Assembly: GCF_019774615.1 (NCBI RefSeq)
Contig: NZ_CP081496.1
Location: 3,348,001 to 3,412,000, forward strand
Length of the DNA stretch: 64,000 nt
Reading direction: 5' to 3'
Source of the DNA: Streptomyces sp. BHT-5-2
GTDB taxonomy: Bacteria > Actinomycetota > Actinomycetes > Streptomycetales > Streptomycetaceae
Part shown: positions 26,633 through 35,200 of the stretch, piece after piece
How positions within the stretch are numbered: position 1 is the stretch's first letter
Layout of the letters: every line of letters starts with the position of its first letter
Notes under the pieces: model-generated
What the model was told of the DNA's origin: nothing
Databases searched by the model: none
What the model saw: only the letters and a program-made list of their open reading frames with translations
Position numbers and translations under genes: made by a program

Positions 26633-27802
26633 ATGACGGTGGCAGTGGATCGTCCCGGCCGCCGGCGGCTGGCACGATCGCTTCTCGATGCCGGTGCCCT
26701 GCGTCCGGAGTGGGAGGCGACGTTCACAACCGTCGACCGTGCGATGTTCTTGCCCGACGTGATGTGGCCGTGGGACATGATGAGCAGAGCGAGCAACCGC
26801 GTCGACAAAGCCACGGATGCGGATGCCTGGCATGCGGCCGCAGACGCGGACCAGCCGATCGTCACCCAGTGGGACGATGGTCGGCACACCCGCCCCGGCC
26901 CGGGGATGACGGCGACGAGTTCCTCCTCCATGCCCTCTGTCGTCTACCGCCTGCTCGGCGACCTAGACGTCGACGAGGGCATGCGCGTGCTCGACAACGG
27001 CACCGGCACCGGGGAGACCGCAGGTGCCCTCACTCACCGCTGCGGATCGGGCAAAGTCACCACGATCGAGGTCGACGCAGAGGCATCCCAGCAGGCCGCA
27101 CAACGCCTCAACGCTGCGGGACTTCACCCCACTGTCGTGGTCGGCGACGGCACCGCTGGCGACTCGGCACATGGCCCGTACGACCGGATCCTGGTCACCT
27201 ACGGCTTGCGGGAAGTCCCCGGCGCGCTGGTCGAGCAGACTCGGCCCGGCGGTCTGATCGTCGCCCCGTGGGGCACGCACTACAGCAACGCCGACGCCGT
27301 CGTCCATCTCACGGTTCAAAAGGCCGCCGCCTCGGGGCGTTTCACCAGCGGCGTCGAGTTCATGAAGTCGCGGAGTCAGCGCCGCACGGCGATCAGCCCC
27401 AGTGACTATGTGCCCTCCGAAGGGGTTCGCGGCGCCGACACATCGCGGACCAGTGTCACCGAGGAGCAATTCGCCAGCGGCCGCTTCGGCGTTCTGCCCT
27501 TCGTGCTCGGTCTCCGGGTCCGGGACTGCACCCAAGCCGTGGCCGACAAACGGGACGGCGCCCGGCCCGTCTGGTTCTATGGCCTCAGCGACCGGTCATG
27601 GGCGTGTGTGTTGTTCCGAGACGATCGCGCGGAGGCGCGCGTGTGGCAGTCGGGGCCGCGTCGGCTGTGGGACGAGGTGGAAGCCGCCTACCACTGGTGG
27701 ACCGCCCAGGCCTCCCCCGGTTTTGACCGGTTCGGTCTGACGGTCACTCCGGATGGGCAACAGGTGTGGCTGGACGAGCCGGCGAACTCGTGGCCGGCAT
27801 GA
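26633..27802 (+). CDS. PCMT-type SAM-dependent methyltransferase
   Basis: A 389-residue protein: a leader of about 100 residues, then a Rossmann methyltransferase with the SAM motif RVLDNGTGTGETAG, the acidic loop TTIEVDAEA and GPYDRILVTYGLREVP, all in the protein-isoaspartate methyltransferase style, plus a C-terminal extension of about 150 residues ending in a Trp-rich part. The extended layout is like the PCMT homologues that accompany RiPP systems (for example the ATP-grasp and FxLD types), not housekeeping Pcm. No precursor, ATP-grasp or lanthionine gene is nearby, so it is either orphaned or acts elsewhere. ATG 26633 has AGGGAA about 7 bases upstream. Confidence 0.8.
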   Translation: MTVAVDRPGRRRLARSLLDAGALRPEWEATFTTVDRAMFLPDVMWPWDMMSRASNRVDKATDADAWHAAADADQPIVTQWDDGRHTRPGPGMTATSSSSMPSVVYRLLGDLDVDEGMRVLDNGTGTGETAGALTHRCGSGKVTTIEVDAEASQQAAQRLNAAGLHPTVVVGDGTAGDSAHGPYDRILVTYGLREVPGALVEQTRPGGLIVAPWGTHYSNADAVVHLTVQKAAASGRFTSGVEFMKSRSQRRTAISPSDYVPSEGVRGADTSRTSVTEEQFASGRFGVLPFVLGLRVRDCTQAVADKRDGARPVWFYGLSDRSWACVLFRDDRAEARVWQSGPRRLWDEVEAAYHWWTAQASPGFDRFGLTVTPDGQQVWLDEPANSWPA

Positions 27803-27856
27803 CGCAGGTTTTCCCGAAAAGGACCGGCGCGATCCCTTCGGCACCGAGATCGGCGC

Positions 27857-28066
27857 GTCGAGGTGCTCATCAATCCGGTCGTAGATCCCCCCGGTCCTGG
27901 CCCCGCCTTGGCCGCGCCCAGGACCAGCAGCCGGCTCGACGAGCGCCATCGGCAGGTAGGAAGTGCCCAGTTGGGGGCGCTTCCGCGGCCCCGCGGTCCG
28001 GTCCCGGATCATGACGTGCTCGCCCTCAGCGACGCCGAGCAGTTGCGCGACGTCGGCCAGCGGCAC
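27857..28066 (-). pseudogene. GntR-family regulator, UTRA-domain fragment
   Basis: About 70 residues match the UTRA effector domain: ADVAQLLGVAEGEHVMIR, LGTSYLPMALVE and GGIYDRIDEHL. The HTH domain and both flanks are missing. The fragment lies tail to tail with the methyltransferase. Confidence 0.6.
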
Positions 28067-28791
28067 GCCGACCGCCTGAGTCGGCGTGCCGGTACCGCGT
28101 CATTCCTTTGCTTTCTAGTCGAAGTAGCAGCCCAGCTCGCCGCGGTAGACATGCCGGCCCCGGCCACTATCAGTGCCAGAGCCGGGGGATGGATGAACGT
28201 GCCGCGGCGCCCCTCGCTTTAGAGCAGCACCCCTGAAACGAAGAAAACGCTCACCTTCGGCGAGTGGACGTCTGACCAGCAACTGCCCCCCATGAAAACG
28301 TCCGTACGCGTCTACTACGGCGACCAACTCAAGGAAAGCCGACCTCATCGGGGCGCTTGTCCTCACGGCCGACGAAACTGCCTTCACCGCACCGCAAAGG
28401 GCAGCCACCCACCACATCCGCCCTCTGCGGCCTGTTCCTGGTGCGCTCTGTCGCCCCGGCCCGGCTCACCCCTGCGCCTGGTGACCTGTCTCATCGAACT
28501 TTGACCCGTCTCACCGGACTTTGACCGGTCCCGCTGTGGGACGACGCTGGGCATCCGCGTTCGGGAGTCCAAGATTCGCCGAGACGATCACAGGCTCGGA
28601 GGCTGGCTCACAACGCCGCTCCGCCGCACGATTGCGCCGCCGGACGGCGGCATCACGCCAATACCGCGTATCTGGGGTTGCTCCGCGGTACTTCTCCGTC
28701 CTTTCGCCCGTTGTCCCCGGTGACGATCACTGCCCGCACCGTTCACCCGGTGCAGGCGGTGCCACGCGCCACGAAGGGACACTCCCTCCAC
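28067..28791. other. gene-poor stretch with a short tandem repeat
   Basis: Apart from the repeat at 28488-28526 I see no gene. Parts are less GC-rich than the surroundings (for example 28200-28330). The final 100 bases must carry the promoter of the secreted pyrophosphokinase. Confidence 0.5.
28488..28526. repeat. 20-bp tandem repeat, IS-end-like
   Basis: Two copies with a 20-base period, gtctcatcgaactttgacc and gtctcaccggactttgacc. Repeats of this kind occur at ends of some insertion sequences as transposase-binding sites, so this may be a solitary IS end; no transposase lies beside it. Confidence 0.55.
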
Positions 28792-29601
28792 ATGAGCATG
28801 CATCACCTGGGCCGGACGGCTGCTGTACTGGGCGCTGCTCTCGCCCTGGCCACGGCCGCTACCGGGCTCCCCGCGTACGCCGCCGACCCCTCCGACACGA
28901 CGGGCAAGCACACCACCGCCATGCGCAGCGGTGGCGATCCTGGGCAGTGCGACGACGACCCGGACGGCTGGGACCGCGACGGACTGTGCCTGAACGCCGC
29001 GGACAATCGCAAGGTCGATGCGTACCTTGCCCGGGCCCGCGCGGCGGAGCCGTCGATCAGCCGCGACGTACAGGCTGCCGCCAACCGCAGCCATGCCCAG
29101 CTCGTCGGCTTCGACCATCGCCTCAAGTCCCCCGACTCCCTCAAGCGGAAGGTCGCCACCGACCTCAAGGAGCATCCGGAACGCAACACCGACGACGTCC
29201 TGGCGCGTCTGAGTGACGCGGTGCGCTACACCCTCCAATGGCCCGACGGCCGCTACGTCAGCGGTGTCACCATCGCCTCGGATTCGCTGTCCGCCTGGGG
29301 CAGCGACACCACGAAGTGGTCCAACACCTGGGGTCGGGAGAAGGGCTACAAGGGACTCAACACGGGCTGGCGCGCGCCCGGGTCGCGGCAGCTGTTCGAG
29401 GTGCAGTTCCACACCCCGGCGAGCAAGTCCGCCCAGGAGGAAACGCACAAGTTGTACGAGGAGCAGCGGCTGCCGTCGACCAGTCCCGAGCGCAAGAGGC
29501 AGCTGCAGGACCAGCAGGACGCGATCTTCGCCGCAGTACCCGTCCCCGACGGCGCTCTCACCCTCGCTCCACCTGCCACTCGTCTGGTGCCGGCGGCCTG
29601 A
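28792..29601 (+). CDS. secreted ATP nucleotide 3'-pyrophosphokinase (RelA/SpoT-like)
   Basis: A 269-residue exported enzyme. Residues 1-29 form a signal peptide (GRTAAVLGAALALATAA, cleavage near AYA-AD), a linker follows, then a RelA/SpoT-type synthetase core: RSHAQLVGFDHRLKSPDSL with KRKV, the DAVRYTLQWPDG strand, and GYKGLNTGW through LFEVQFHTPAS. This pattern matches the extracellular Streptomyces enzymes that transfer pyrophosphate from ATP to the 3'-OH of purine nucleotides, making (p)ppApp-type products. Start 28792 is chosen because it begins the signal peptide. It ends at a 12-bp stem terminator shared with the converging gene. Confidence 0.87.
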   Translation: MSMHHLGRTAAVLGAALALATAATGLPAYAADPSDTTGKHTTAMRSGGDPGQCDDDPDGWDRDGLCLNAADNRKVDAYLARARAAEPSISRDVQAAANRSHAQLVGFDHRLKSPDSLKRKVATDLKEHPERNTDDVLARLSDAVRYTLQWPDGRYVSGVTIASDSLSAWGSDTTKWSNTWGREKGYKGLNTGWRAPGSRQLFEVQFHTPASKSAQEETHKLYEEQRLPSTSPERKRQLQDQQDAIFAAVPVPDGALTLAPPATRLVPAA

Positions 29602-29695
29602 CGCCCGCTGCGCAGCCCGACCGCCCGCTCGGGGCTGCTCTCAGTTCCCCCGCGGCTCAGATTCGCCCCTGCGCCCGACCTGTTCTGAGAGATCA

Positions 29696-29731
29696 CGGGC
29701 GGTGGGCGAGGATCCCCTTGCCCACCGCCCG
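29696..29731. terminator. bidirectional terminator between converging genes
   Basis: A perfect 12-bp stem (cgggcggtgggc at 29696-29707 and its complement at 29720-29731) with a 12-nt loop, midway between the pyrophosphokinase and the coiled-coil gene. Confidence 0.85.
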
Positions 29732-29782
29732 TTCGCCATTACTACGCGAATGGCGCAGGATTCAGGATCACGACGGACAAGC

Positions 29783-30265
29783 TCAGACGATGCCAACCCC
29801 AATTTGAGCGTTGGCCTTCGCGGGCTTGTATTTCTTGCTGCCGTTGTAGATGGCGGTATAGCCGTTGCCGAGCGCCTGCACCCACATCTGAGGATCCCCG
29901 GCATACTGTCCGGACTGGATGACCGCTTCGCCATTGGCGTCGGTTGTGCCGGTGCCAACCTCCCTGCCGTCAACCGAGAATACGATCGTCTCGCCCTCGA
30001 TCGGCTCACCGTCCCTGTCCAGGAGCCGTGCCAGGCCCTGGCCGCCGGCCAGCGAACCGATCTTGCCCTTCGTCCCCGACGCGGTAAGTCGAACGGCTTG
30101 CTTTTCGACCGGCTGACTCGACTGCGCCGGCTGCCCGCCCCCGGACGAACTTGACTGCTGCTTCTTCGCCTCTTCGAGCTGTTTCTTCAGCTCTTCGATC
30201 TGGTTCCGAAGATCCTTGTTGTTCTCTTGTAGCGCATCGATCAATTTCTGGTCACCGTCTGACAT
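29783..30265 (-). CDS. coiled-coil protein with C-terminal Ig-like (Big-type) domain
   Basis: A 160-residue protein from ATG 30265 with AAGGAAGGAAAG just upstream. Residues 5-40 are a strong coiled coil (LIDALQENNKDLRNQIEELK), residues 41-55 a Ser/Gly/Gln linker, and the C-terminal 100 residues resemble a bacterial Ig-like fold (VRLTASGTKGKIGSL, VFSVDGREVGTGTTDANGEA). It has no signal peptide. GC content is lower than in its neighbours, which hints at transfer. The coiled coil suggests an oligomer presenting beta domains; function unknown. Confidence 0.78.
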   Translation of the reverse strand: MSDGDQKLIDALQENNKDLRNQIEELKKQLEEAKKQQSSSSGGGQPAQSSQPVEKQAVRLTASGTKGKIGSLAGGQGLARLLDRDGEPIEGETIVFSVDGREVGTGTTDANGEAVIQSGQYAGDPQMWVQALGNGYTAIYNGSKKYKPAKANAQIGVGIV

Positions 30266-30514
30266 TGCACTTTCCTTCCTTTGCTGAACCTGACGCTGGC
30301 GCGCACGCCTCAAGGGTGGCCAGGGTCTATGCGGACCGCATATTTGACTAGCCCATTCAGGTGACGGTTGTGGGGTCGGGTCGACCTGTCATGATGTTGA
30401 TCAACATCCCTGAATCTTCAACGGTTTCCCCTCAGCCTTCAGGGTCGAGGGCCCCGGATCCATCGCCCCACACCCTGACTCCCCCATGTCTTCAGCGCGC
30501 CGCGTCCCTCTCCG
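30266..30514. other. intergenic region, no gene seen
   Basis: Lower-GC sequence with a small palindrome-like tgatgttgatcaacatc at about 30390-30410, possibly an operator. It probably holds the promoter of the coiled-coil gene. Confidence 0.45.
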
Positions 30515-30960
30515 TCCGAGAAGATCGTCCTGGCCCGGACCGTGGACCTCCCCACCACCCCCGGCACCGACAGCCAAGCCATCGCACGAACCGCCCCGGG
30601 CATTCTCGGCACCCAGGACCCGCAGGCCCACCTCTTCGCCGTCACGCTGCCCAACGACGGGAACACCCCGCTCGTCCTGTTGGGCGTCACGCCCGAGACG
30701 CTGCCGATCCGCCACGGCGACCGGCTCAGGCTCAAGCCCCTGGCCGGCTCCGCACCTGGTCGCCGCGATCCCTCATGATCCGCGCGCTGGAGCGCGTACT
30801 CCGCGGCTTCTACAGCGGTCTCATCGGCTGGACGGACCGCCACGGCAACGGCCAGTGGGAAATTGCCCTACGCTGCGCCGAACTCAGTTCCACGCGGCTG
30901 CGGTTGTACGCCGGCGCCGGCATCGTCGAGGAAGCCGTCCCGCACACGGAACTCTCCTGA
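30515..30960 (+). pseudogene. chorismate-binding enzyme (isochorismate synthase-like), internal and C-terminal pieces
   Basis: Two pieces in different frames. The first (from 30515) reads EKIVLARTVDLP and, near 30680-30760, LVLLGVTPETL then RLKPLAGSAP, the typical central part of EntC/DhbC-like enzymes. The second (about 30775-30960) reads LERVLRGFYSGLIGWTDR and EIALRCAELSSTRLRLYAGAG, the C-terminal active-site block of the chorismate-binding family. The 120 or so residues between them are deleted and the N-terminus is missing. It is a fossil of a salicylate or catechol supply gene, upstream of the NRPS operon. Confidence 0.68.
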
Positions 30961-30988
30961 ACCGAAGCACAGTTGGGAACCATGCGTG

Positions 30989-31145
30989 ACGCGATCCGCC
31001 GACCGTGTGCTCACCGATCGCCTGCTGCAACACGTCACCGCCCCCCGGGCCCTGGCGGAAGTGCGGCGCGTCCTGCGCCCTGGCGGCCGCCTTGTCATGG
31101 CGGAGCCCGACTGGGACTCGCTCGCCACCAGCGCGAGCAGAGTGG
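30989..31145 (+). pseudogene. SAM methyltransferase fragment
   Basis: About 50 residues (DRVLTDRLLQHVTAPRALAE, RRVLRPGGRLVMAEPDWDSL) match the post-motif II/III part of UbiE-like methyltransferases. Both flanks are lost. Confidence 0.55.
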
Positions 31146-31548
31146 GTACCACCGCGCACACTGCGGCAGACCGCAGCACGCAGGACGTCGACGCGCTGGC
31201 GGTGCCGGAACCGGGAGAGTGGGTGTACGTATGGGCCTGGCAGGACGCGATGCTGGACTCCCCCGCCGTCGCTGCGCAGGGCCTGCGGGCGGCTACCGGT
31301 TCCCCATGGCGGTTGCTGCCCAAGTTCCGGCACAAGCAGTCCGAAGAGCTGTCCGCCCGACGAAGGACGAAGCCTGCCGGCGAGCCCGCTGAACGCCAGG
31401 GACGACGACAGTCCTGTCGTCGGCGGCAAGCTCGCTGCGGTACGCCGCTCCACCGCGTTAGCCGTCCGTTAGCGCAACATCCGACCGTTGAAGTTGATCG
31501 TCGTCCAAGAGCGAGACGAGAGATCACAGCAACGGGAGGACAGCGATT
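31146..31548. other. degenerate stretch, no supported gene
   Basis: Open frames exist but show no domain and no start signal; it appears to be decayed sequence between the methyltransferase fragment and the leader of the NRPS operon. Confidence 0.45.
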
Positions 31549-31938
31549 ATGAAGTGGGGAACCGGCATAAGTGCCGCAAGAGCAGCCGTCGTGCTCGCAG
31601 GGGGAACCGCTGCGGCTGCACCCGTGCACATGGGCAGCGCAACCGTCACCAACCGCGCCGCCGACCGTCCTTCCTGTTCCACTGGCCGCTGGGTCGACAT
31701 CCACGACAGCAACCGGTATCCGGCGATGGTCCAACAGCTCCGGACAGCCGCCGAGCGCCCTTGGTCGTGGTGGCGTGGTGGAGGGGGTGCCGCTGCCCGA
31801 CAGTGCAGTGAGCATTTCCCTTTTGGGCGTGAGGGTTGGAACCAACCGGTGTGGCTTACATCTTGTGGTGCGGACAGAGGTTTCGCGCATCACGTTGGGA
31901 AATCGTCGTATCCCTCACAGCCGGAAGGGCTCTTGTGA
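31549..31938 (+). CDS. possible small exported protein before the NRPS operon
   Basis: A 129-codon frame behind GGGAGG with a signal-peptide-like start (MKWGTGISAARAAVVLAGG then TAAAAP). Its stop overlaps the GTG of the carrier protein (GTGA), as in the rest of the operon. Against it: the second half has lower GC, poor codon bias and no recognisable fold, so it may be a decayed gene whose 3' part is really promoter sequence. I recognise no family. Confidence 0.3.
   Translation: MKWGTGISAARAAVVLAGGTAAAAPVHMGSATVTNRAADRPSCSTGRWVDIHDSNRYPAMVQQLRTAAERPWSWWRGGGGAAARQCSEHFPFGREGWNQPVWLTSCGADRGFAHHVGKSSYPSQPEGLL
31834..31862 (+). promoter_or_regulatory. possible promoter/operator of the NRPS operon
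   Basis: An inverted repeat GGTTGG-AA-CCAACC (31834-31847) overlaps a -35-like TTGGAA, followed after 15 bases by TACATC. This lies in the AT-richest part of the leader about 75 bases before the carrier protein start. Suggestive only. Confidence 0.3.
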
Positions 31939-32225
31939 CCATGGTTTCCAAGGCCGAGCCAGTGGATCAGATCTCGGGCGAGGGCGTGCGCCGCACGATC
32001 GGTGAAATCTGGAGAGAGGTGTTGCGCGTCGAGGAGTTGCGCGAGGGCGACAACTTCTTCGAACTGGGCGGTCATTCACTGACGGCGTCGCAGGTCATCT
32101 CCCGTATCGAGCGGTCGCTGGGCGTCGAGGTCCCGCTGGGCGACTTCTTCGAGCGGCCCACCGTCGAGCAGCTCACGGACTTCGTCCTGCGGCGCCGCGG
32201 ACACGAGGGAAGTGCGGGGGCGTGA
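31935..32225 (+). CDS. free-standing peptidyl/acyl carrier protein
   Basis: A 96-residue carrier protein (GTG 31935 with GGAAGGG 7 bases upstream; ATG 31941 also possible). The four-helix core is complete and the phosphopantetheine site is FFELGGHSLTA. It is the first gene of the NRPS operon and overlaps the next by GTGA. The GGHS type is of the peptidyl kind, so it probably carries an amino acid or starter acyl group that becomes the donor for the C domain of the next protein. No A domain is fused; the free threonine-type A domain at 42544 is a candidate loader. Confidence 0.93.
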   Translation: MTMVSKAEPVDQISGEGVRRTIGEIWREVLRVEELREGDNFFELGGHSLTASQVISRIERSLGVEVPLGDFFERPTVEQLTDFVLRRRGHEGSAGA

Positions 32226-35200
32226 GCGGGGGCATGAGTGCGGACACCTGCCTGTCCTCGGCTCAGCAACGGCTGTGGTTCGTCTGGCAGTTGCGGCCCG
32301 ACGGCAATGAGTACAACGTGCCCAGGGCCACCCGGCTGCGCGGCGCGCTGGACGTCGGCGCACTGCGGCGGGCCATCGACCGGCTGGTGGCGCGGCACGA
32401 CGCGCTGCGCGCCTCCTTCCCGACCGTGGCCGGTGCACCGGTGCTGCGGATCGCCGCCGAGATGAGCGTGCCGCTGCCGCTTACCGACCTGAGCGCGCTG
32501 CCCACCGCCGAGCGGGAAGCGGCGCTGGGCGAGGCGGTGGCCCGCGCCGCCCTGGCGCCGTTCGACCTGGAGAGCGGCCCGGTGCTGCGCACGGAACTGA
32601 TCCGGCTGGCCCCGGACGACCACGCGCTGGTCCTCACCTTCCACCACATCGCCGTCGACGGCTGGTCCATGGGCATCATCGACCGCGAACTGTCCGCCCT
32701 GTACGCGGCCATGGTGGCCGACGGCGACGACCCGCTGCCCGCGCCGGGGCGCTCGTACCGCGACTGCGTCGCCGCCGAGCGACGGCTGCTGGAGGGGCCC
32801 CGCCGCCACGAGGCACTGGACCACTGGCGCGCCGAACTCGCCGGCGCGCCGCTCGAACTGGCCCTGCCGACCGACCGGCCGCACCCCGCGGCACCGAGCT
32901 TCGCTGGGGACAGTCGCGCCTTTCCCTTCTCGCCCGAACTGGCGGAACACGTCGACGCCGTCGCCGCCCGCTACCGCGTCACCCGCTTCATCACCCTGCT
33001 CAGCGGCTACGCGGCCCTGCTCTCCCGGATGACCTCCGCGCCCGACCTGGTCATCGGCGTACCGGTCAGCGGCCGTACGGAGATGGAGGTCGAGGGCACT
33101 GTCGGGCTGTTCGTCAACATGCTGCCACTGCACGTCCGTTGCACTGCGGACACCACCTTCGGCACGCTGCTGCACCAGGTGCGCGACACCTTCCTCGCCG
33201 GGCACGAATACCAGGATCTGCCCTTCCAACTGCTTGTCGAGGAGGTACAGCCGGACCGTTCGACGGCCCGCCACCCGCTGTTCCAGACGGTGGTCACCTA
33301 CGAGGATCTGCCCGGCGAAGGCACCGCGCTCCCCGGCCTCGACACGTCGCCGCTGCCGGTCCCGACGCGGACGGCCAAGTACGAGCTGGCGCTGCATCTG
33401 GCGGGCAACCGGCAGCGCACCGAGGCATGGGTGGGCTACCAGACGGACGTCTTCGACGGCCGCAGCGCCGAGTTGATCGGCGAGCGCTACCTCCGCCTGC
33501 TGTCGGCCGCCCTCGCCGCGCCGGACACCCCGGTGTCGCGACTGCCCGTACTCGGGTCCGAGGAGGAGCGGATGCTGCTCACCGACTGGGCCGGAGCCCC
33601 GGAGCGGGCGGCCCGGCCCCCCGTACGGGAGCGGGTCGACCGGCTCGTCGAGCGGCAGGCGCGGGCCCACCCGGACGCGGTGGCGGTACGGAGCGACGAG
33701 GGCACCCTGACGTATGCCGAACTGGACCGCGCGGCCGACCTGATCGCGGCCGGGCTGCGCGCGGCGGGCGCGGGGCCGGGAACCCTCGTGGCGACCTGTC
33801 TGCCGCGCGGCGCTGACCTGGTGACCACGCAGCTCGGCGTCCTCAAGAGTGGCGCGGCCTACGTCTCGCTCGACCCCGCGCACCCCGCGTCCCGGCTGAC
33901 CGCCATCCTCGCCGAGGCACGTCCGCTGCTGGCGCTGACCGACCCGGAGCACCGCGCGGCCCTGGAGTGCGAACGGGTGGAGACGCTCAACTCGCTGCGC
34001 AGCGGGGAGGATTCGGCGGATTCGGCGGACGACCCGCCCGTCGCGCCCGCCGGTCTCGATGATCTCGCCTACGTGATGTACACCTCCGGGTCCACGGGAC
34101 GGCCCAAGGGCGTGCTGGTCGAACACCGCGCGCTGGCGAACCTGGTGACCTGGCACCGCGCGGAGTTCGGCATCGGACCGGGCGACCGCGGCACCCTCAT
34201 CGCCGCCCCCGGATTCGACGCGTCCGTCTGGGAGACCTGGTCGGCCCTGACCGCCGGCGCCACCTTGGAGGTGCCCGCGGCCGAGACCGTCCTGTCGCCG
34301 CCCGAACTGCGCTCCTGGCTGACCGAACGGCGGATCACCAGTGCCTTCCTGCCCACGCCCCTCCTGGAGCGGATGACCCAGGATCCCTGGCCCGCCGGGT
34401 CGGTCCTGCGGTCGGTGCTGACCGGCGGCGACCGGCTGCGCGGAACGGGTCGGCACCCGCTGCCCTTCCGGCTGGTCAACAACTACGGCCCCACGGAGAG
34501 TACCGTCGTCGCCACCTCGGGCACGGTCCCGGCCGACGGCGGCGAGCGGGACACCCTGCCCGGCATCGGGCGGCCGATCGCGGGGGCCGAGGTGTATGTG
34601 CTGGACGCGGAGTTGCGGCCGGTGCCGGTGGGGGTGCCCGGTGAGCTGTACCTGGGCGGGGCGACACTGGCCCGGGGCTACCTGGGTCAACCCGCCCTGA
34701 CCGCGGACCGCTTCGTGCCGCACCCGTACAGCCGGGTGCCCGGTGCACGGCTGTACCGTACGGGCGATCTGGTGCGCTGGCGCACCGACGCGGGCCTGGA
34801 CTTCCTCGGCCGCAACGACCACCAGGTCAAGATCCGAGGCATCCGGGTCGAACCCGGCGAGATCGAGAACGTGCTGCGCGCCCACCCCGACGTACGCGAC
34901 GCGGTCGTGACGGTCGTGAGCCCGGACGGCACCGCGGAGCCCGAACTCGCCGCTTATCTGGTGCCCGTCGACGCCTCCGGCACCCCCGACCTCGCCGCGC
35001 TCCACGACCACACGACCCGGCACCTGCCCCGCCATATGCACCCGCGCCGCTACCTCCTCCTGCCCTCGGTGCCGCTCACCGCCAACGGCAAGGTCGACCG
35101 CACGGCGCTCGCCGGGGCCGCCCGGGAACTCGCCCCGCCGTCCGCCGCCGCCCACCGGCGCGCCAGGACACCACTGGAGCGGCTGATCAGCGACGTATGG

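Noticed and set aside
30863..31552. A 229-residue protein containing the methyltransferase fragment.
   Set aside because: Only about 50 residues match a methyltransferase; the rest is Arg-rich without conserved structure, so it is decayed sequence.
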